From Microbacteriaceae bacterium (GTDB taxonomy: Bacteria > Actinomycetota > Actinomycetes > Actinomycetales > Microbacteriaceae): 9,071 bases of DNA. A model generated the notes under the pieces. The model made no database searches and was not told the DNA's origin. It saw only the letters and a program-made list of their open reading frames with translations. The DNA lies in assembly GCA_025464125.1 (NCBI GenBank), contig JAODLU010000055.1, positions 1-9,071 on the forward strand, given 5' to 3'. Below are positions 6,011 to 9,071 of this stretch, piece after piece. Both the position numbers and the translations under genes were made by a program. Numbering within the stretch: position 1 is the first letter of the stretch; each line of letters starts with the position of its first letter.

Positions 6011-6643
6011 TCAGGCCGTGCGACCGGAAACCGCGCGACCGCGGCCGGACGCGAACCGCGAAAGCACACCCGTCTTCGCGAGGCCCCGCACCAGGAACCA
6101 CGATCCAAGGCCGGCAATCACTGCACCAGAGATGACCGCACACACCGTGTAGGTGATGGCAAAGCCGGGCGTGGCTCCCGCGTACCAGAGCACAAGGTCG
6201 TTGATGGCCATAGCGATCCCGGCGGCGGCGCCTGCGAGGATGGCGACTCCGATGCGCCAGCTGGAGTAGAGGAATACCAGGAAGACGATCTCGGCCCCGA
6301 GACCCTGAACGATGCCGGATTCAAGGGTGAGGAAGCCCCACTGGGCACCGAGCAGCGCCGAGACTGTAGCTGCGACGATCTCGGTGAACAGGGCGGCACC
6401 CGGCTTGCGGATCACGAGACCGCCGAGCACGCCGGCGAAAAGCCAGAAACCGTAGAGCAGCGACTGCGCGCCGGGAAGCGCGAGCTCGAGCGGCTTCGTC
6501 ACCGGGCTGTATAGCTGGTTCCAGGCGAAGAACACGAGCGCCGCGGCCACGCCGAGCACGCTCGCGACCACGATGTCCACCACCCGCCAGCGGTAGTTGA
6601 TGCGTCGCGCCGCGATTTTCGTGAGAGTTGTAGTTGCATTCAT
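6011..6643 (-). CDS. ykoE: ECF transporter substrate-binding (S) component, YkoE family
   Basis: Membrane-embedded substrate-capture subunit of an ECF importer. YkoE proteins are linked to uptake of the thiamine pyrimidine precursor (hydroxymethylpyrimidine) by genomic context and thiamine regulation in Bacillus. The 210-residue protein has about six hydrophobic helices. YkoE-type features include YRWRVVDIVVASVLGVAAA near the start, LYGFWLFAGVLGGLVIRKPGAAL, and a LGAQWG...LESGIVQGLGAE stretch mid-protein. The C-terminus is basic and cytoplasmic. ATG at 6643 is chosen because GGGGC (6654-6650) lies six bases ahead of it; a TTG at 6697 in the same frame lies inside the riboswitch leader. Regulation should be through the TPP riboswitch at 6717-6800 and the hairpin that covers the ribosome binding site. 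No YkoF-like partner is present in the window. Confidence 0.93.
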   Translation of the reverse strand: MNATTTLTKIAARRINYRWRVVDIVVASVLGVAAALVFFAWNQLYSPVTKPLELALPGAQSLLYGFWLFAGVLGGLVIRKPGAALFTEIVAATVSALLGAQWGFLTLESGIVQGLGAEIVFLVFLYSSWRIGVAILAGAAAGIAMAINDLVLWYAGATPGFAITYTVCAVISGAVIAGLGSWFLVRGLAKTGVLSRFASGRGRAVSGRTA

Positions 6644-6646
6644 TGT

Positions 6647-6673
6647 CGTGCCCCGTTTCGATCTGAGGGCACG
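6647..6673 (-). promoter_or_regulatory. Hairpin burying the ykoE Shine-Dalgarno sequence
   Basis: On the minus strand CGTGCCC (6673-6667) pairs perfectly with GGGCACG (6653-6647) around a 13-nt loop. The paired 3' arm is part of the ykoE ribosome binding site, and the stem ends three bases before the ATG. A second hairpin upstream pairs 6701-6693 with 6686-6678. CGGGTT (6701-6696) could alternatively pair with AACCCG (6677-6672), invading the base of the first stem. This fits a translation-level riboswitch output; no terminator with a T-tract is visible in the leader. Confidence 0.55.
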
Positions 6674-6716
6674 GGTTCGGATTGCGAAGGTACGCAACCC
6701 GGAGAGTGAATCTGCC

Positions 6717-6800
6717 TCCCTGCGCTGGCATGATCCAGATCAGGTTCGACGGTCGAAGCTTGGAGAAGCTTCCTCTCAGCCCGGCTCACCGGACTCCCGT
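6717..6800 (-). ncRNA. TPP riboswitch (THI element) upstream of ykoE
   Basis: Senses thiamine pyrophosphate and shuts off the downstream genes when it is plentiful. On the minus strand the conserved blocks appear in order: CGGGAGTCCGG at the 5' side, CTGAGA (6779-6774), the pyrimidine-sensing and hinge block CCTGATCTGG (6744-6735), and ATGCCAGCG followed by CAGGGA at the 3' side (6731-6717). The variable P3a arm is a 7-bp stem, GAAGCTT with AAGCTTC, closed by a 4-nt loop (6772-6755). The 84-nt aptamer starts about seven bases after the expected transcription start, and ykoE begins 73 bp after the aptamer. The downstream S, A-A', T genes should all be under its control. Confidence 0.96.
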
Positions 6801-6813
6801 GTTTCAGCTTCGA

Positions 6814-6819
6814 GTATAG
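6814..6819 (-). promoter_or_regulatory. Candidate -10 box for the ykoE operon
   Basis: TATACT (5 of 6 to TATAAT) on the minus strand begins immediately after the marR TAG stop and lies 13 bases before the riboswitch aptamer, giving a predicted transcription start near 6807. No good -35 box is seen at 16-18 bp spacing, which would fall in the last codons of marR. This promoter would let the transporter operon be expressed independently of the marR transcript. Confidence 0.5.
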
Positions 6820-7308
6820 CTAGCTGCCCAGTTCGTTGAGCTTGCCGAGAAGCTCGCTGAGTTTCAGGAGGTCGACGATCTGCCAGTCCCGCAGGCTGTC
6901 GTAGAGCGCTTCCTGGTCGGTGACCCGTACAGCATCCACCTTCTCGACTGCCAGCTGGGTGGCTTCGAGAAAGCTCGCCCTGCCGTCGTCGGCGTCAGGG
7001 AGCCTCTCGATGAAACCCAGCTCTTCGAGAATCTTGGCCTGGCGGCTCACGATGCTCTTGTCGAGGTTCAGGTCGGCCGCGAGCACTGATGCCCTGGCCG
7101 GCCCGAAGCGCACGAGGGTCCTGATGATCGTGTATCCGATGGGCTGCAGTTCAGGATGCACCCTCGCCGCCCTGTCACGCATGGTCGACTTGACCCTGGT
7201 GAACATGACCGCGAACTGCTGTTCCACAGCGGCGATGGCTTCGTCGGCGGCGTGGCTCTCCCGCGCCGGAGTGCTATCGGCCTGAGGGGCAGTCATGGCC
7301 GCGATCAT
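6820..7308 (-). CDS. MarR-family transcriptional regulator
   Basis: Dimeric winged-helix DNA-binding protein of 162 residues, probably a repressor of the adjacent exporter gene. After a variable, Ala-rich N-terminus (1-24) comes the dimerisation helix EAIAAVEQQFAVMF. The helix-turn-helix covers roughly 58-97, with recognition-helix sequence LNLDKSIVSRQAKILEELGFI (80-100). The wing follows with DDGRA (107-111), the usual Asp-x-Arg of the family. The C-terminal helices rebuild the dimer interface. ATG at 7308 overlaps the exporter's TGA as ATGA, so it is probably translationally coupled to it; an alternative ATG at 7296 would remove four residues. A GAAGG lies about 12 bases upstream of 7308. 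The ligand is not predictable. Confidence 0.92.
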   Translation of the reverse strand: MIAAMTAPQADSTPARESHAADEAIAAVEQQFAVMFTRVKSTMRDRAARVHPELQPIGYTIIRTLVRFGPARASVLAADLNLDKSIVSRQAKILEELGFIERLPDADDGRASFLEATQLAVEKVDAVRVTDQEALYDSLRDWQIVDLLKLSELLGKLNELGS

Positions 7309-9023
7309 AGCCGAGGAGCGCCTTCCCTCTCCTCATCGAGGCCTGCAGCCATCGGTGCGCCACCAATCATTGCCTCTGAAACCTCTGACAGGTTCTCTTC
7401 GGCCTCGAGCACGTCGGCTGATCCGCCGGCAGCCGGCTCAGCGAGGCGCTCGAGGGTCGTCTTGGTACCGAGCTTCGAGTTCGGGATCAGCGCTATCGCG
7501 ATGATCGTGATGACCGCCAGAGGCAGTGCAACCAGGAACACGTGGGCGACAGATTCGCCGTAGACGGATTCGATGATCACGCGCACTCCGGCTGGCAGCT
7601 CCGAAACCTTCGGGATGGTGCCGCTCTGCAACGCATCGGCCACTTTCGCGCCGCCGGCACCGAGCTTGATGATTGCTGCCTTGAGGTCATCGGAACGGTT
7701 GGCGAGAGAACCAACCACCTGCGAGCCGAGCACTGAACCCATCACCGAGACGCCGACGGTGCCGCCGAGGCTTCTGAAGAAGGCGACAGACGATGTAGCA
7801 GTTCCCATCTCGCGAGGCGCAACGACGTTCTGCACCACCAGCACGAGGTTCTGCATGACCATTCCGACACCTGCACCGAGCACGAGCATGTAGACCGAGA
7901 GCAGTACGTAGTTGGTGTCGTAGGAGATCGTGCTCATCAGGTAGATGCCCGCGGTGAGCAAAATGGATCCGGTAACCATGTAGCGCTTCCACTTGCCGGT
8001 GCGGCTGATGACCTGGCCGATTATGATGGATGCACCCATGAGGCCGACAATCATCGGCAGGGTGAGCAGGCCTGACTGCGTCGGCGAAGCGCCGCGCGCC
8101 AGCTGCATGTACTGGCTGAGGAACACCGAGGTGCCGAACATGGCGACACCGACGGAGATGCTTGCGATGACCGAGAACGTGAAGGTCGGGTTCTTGAACA
8201 TCTTGAGCGGGATGATCGGCTCTTTGGCAAAGAACTCAGCGATCACGGTGGCGATGAGCAGTGCAGCGGCCCCGCCGACCATCCAGAAGCTTGTTGCCGA
8301 ATTCCAGTCGAACTGGCCCTTCTGCCCGGCTAGCGAGACCCAGATCAGCAGCAGTGAGACGCCGCTGGCAAGGAACGCGATTCCCAGGTAGTCGATCGAC
8401 GCCTTGCGCTGCACGCCCTTCGGCAGCTTCAGGGTGCGCTGCAGCAAAATGATGGCGACGATCGCGAACGGCACGGCAACGTAGAAGTTCCAGCGCCAGC
8501 CGAGCGAGTCGGTGAGGAGGCCACCAATGAGCGGGCCACCGACTGTGCCGACTGCCATCACTCCGCCGAAAAGACCCATGTAACGGCCCCGTTCGCGAGG
8601 GCTGATGATGTCGGCCATGATGACCTGCGCAAGGGCCGTGAGGCCGCCTGCGCCAATGCCCTGGAACACGCGGAACACGATGAGCGTCTCGGTGTTCTGC
8701 GAGAACCCGGCGAGCGCCGAACCGAGCACGAAGATGACGAGGGCCAGCTGGATGAGCAGCTTGCGGTTGAACAGGTCGGAGAGCTTGCCCCAGATGGGCG
8801 TCGTGATCGTCGTCGCAAGGAGCGTCGAGGTGACGACCCAGGTGTACGCGGTCTGGTCACCCTTCAGGTCGGAGATGATGCGAGGCAGCGAGGTCGAAAC
8901 GACCGTGCTTGCAAGGATGGCCACGAACATGCCGAGCAGCAGGCCGGAGAGGGCTTCGAGCACCTGCCGGTGCGACATCTTGGCGCCTGTCGGTGTGGTC
9001 TGTGCTGATACTGCCTGGCTCAT
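7305..9023 (-). CDS. DHA2 (EmrB/QacA) family MFS multidrug exporter, 14 TM
   Basis: Proton-driven drug exporter in the cytoplasmic membrane, 572 residues, the usual DHA2 length. Key motifs: an ASTVVSTSLPRI segment in TM1 (38-49, the TM1 motif of 14-TM exporters), WGKLSDLFNRKLL (78-90, motif A), RVFQGIGAGG (118-127, motif B) and GTVGGPLIGGLL (159-170, motif C). A long, largely polar loop (roughly 470-510) precedes the last TM helix, as in QacA/EmrB relatives. The tail is cytoplasmic and acidic. The ATG start is supported by GGAG eight bases upstream. The gene lies upstream of marR and overlaps it by 4 bp, so exporter and regulator share a transcript and the regulator probably controls its own operon. 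The substrate cannot be told. Confidence 0.95.
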   Translation of the reverse strand: MSQAVSAQTTPTGAKMSHRQVLEALSGLLLGMFVAILASTVVSTSLPRIISDLKGDQTAYTWVVTSTLLATTITTPIWGKLSDLFNRKLLIQLALVIFVLGSALAGFSQNTETLIVFRVFQGIGAGGLTALAQVIMADIISPRERGRYMGLFGGVMAVGTVGGPLIGGLLTDSLGWRWNFYVAVPFAIVAIILLQRTLKLPKGVQRKASIDYLGIAFLASGVSLLLIWVSLAGQKGQFDWNSATSFWMVGGAAALLIATVIAEFFAKEPIIPLKMFKNPTFTFSVIASISVGVAMFGTSVFLSQYMQLARGASPTQSGLLTLPMIVGLMGASIIIGQVISRTGKWKRYMVTGSILLTAGIYLMSTISYDTNYVLLSVYMLVLGAGVGMVMQNLVLVVQNVVAPREMGTATSSVAFFRSLGGTVGVSVMGSVLGSQVVGSLANRSDDLKAAIIKLGAGGAKVADALQSGTIPKVSELPAGVRVIIESVYGESVAHVFLVALPLAVITIIAIALIPNSKLGTKTTLERLAEPAAGGSADVLEAEENLSEVSEAMIGGAPMAAGLDEEREGAPRL

Positions 9024-9057
9024 TTATCTAGCTCCATGGGCGTACGAATAGGAAACG

Positions 9058-9068
9058 GGCTCTGAGCC
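9058..9068. promoter_or_regulatory. Short palindrome upstream of the exporter gene, possible MarR operator
   Basis: GGCTC-T-GAGCC is a perfect 5+1+5 inverted repeat, 35-45 bp upstream of the exporter ATG, where a promoter would be expected. MarR proteins usually bind somewhat longer palindromes (about 16-20 bp), and the window ends three bases beyond, so this is only a candidate. Confidence 0.25.
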
Positions 9069-9071
9069 ACG

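Noticed and set aside
6004..6117. Upstream extension of ykoD to 6117
   Set aside because: It would overlap ykoE by over 100 bp and adds an Arg/Cys-rich sequence unlike ABC ATPases. ATG 6003 fits the operon spacing.
5603..6514. Plus-strand frame opposite ykoD and ykoE
   Set aside because: Same reason: biased composition and no recognisable domain, with the minus strand fully explained.
6644..6697. TTG start of ykoE at 6697
   Set aside because: It lies in the riboswitch expression platform. ATG 6643 has the better-placed ribosome binding site and the family-like N-terminus.
1..9071. CRISPR array, insertion sequence or phage/defence system
   Set aside because: No regularly spaced repeats, transposase, integrase or defence-type genes are seen. 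All long frames are accounted for by chromosomal-type genes.

Overview
The window reads as chromosomal DNA of a high-GC Gram-positive actinobacterium, most likely a member of the Microbacteriaceae. The reasons are the GC-rich third codon positions, the actinobacterial-type ClpS (a WNDPVN pocket sequence), the clpS / DUF2017 / small zincin gene trio, a probably leaderless orn gene, and a fused two-domain ECF ATPase. The family-level assignment is inference. Coding density is very high. I see no rRNA, insertion sequence, phage gene or CRISPR array.

Plus-strand half (1-3274). The 3' part of a DHA1-type MFS exporter runs in from the left edge and is followed by a hairpin terminator. Next come oligoribonuclease (orn), tRNA-His(GUG) with its own hairpin, and a tightly coupled three-gene cluster: clpS (N-degron adaptor for ClpAP/ClpCP), a DUF2017 protein of unknown function, and a 116-residue HEIAH zincin metallopeptidase.

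Minus-strand half (9023-3271, read right to left). A 14-TM DHA2 (EmrB/QacA) drug exporter overlaps the start of a MarR-family regulator by ATGA. Directly after marR comes a -10 element and a clear TPP riboswitch. It heads an ECF transporter operon of the YkoEDC type: S component YkoE, fused ATPase A-A', and transmembrane T component. The operon ends in a small P-loop kinase-like protein. The two halves converge tail to tail, with their stop codons overlapping by 4 bp at 3271-3274.

How it works together. Thiamine pyrophosphate binding to the leader should repress import of a thiamine precursor (hydroxymethylpyrimidine by analogy with Bacillus ykoFEDC). A visible hairpin buries the ykoE Shine-Dalgarno sequence, which suggests control of translation initiation. 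The trailing kinase-like gene has no assigned substrate. Its place in a thiamine-regulated operon makes it the best candidate here for an undescribed function. The other poorly understood unit is the DUF2017 / zincin pair behind clpS. Two short tandem duplications sit exactly on gene ends (orn stop; ykoC stop / kinase start), and the second seems to have split an ancestral GTGA start-stop overlap.
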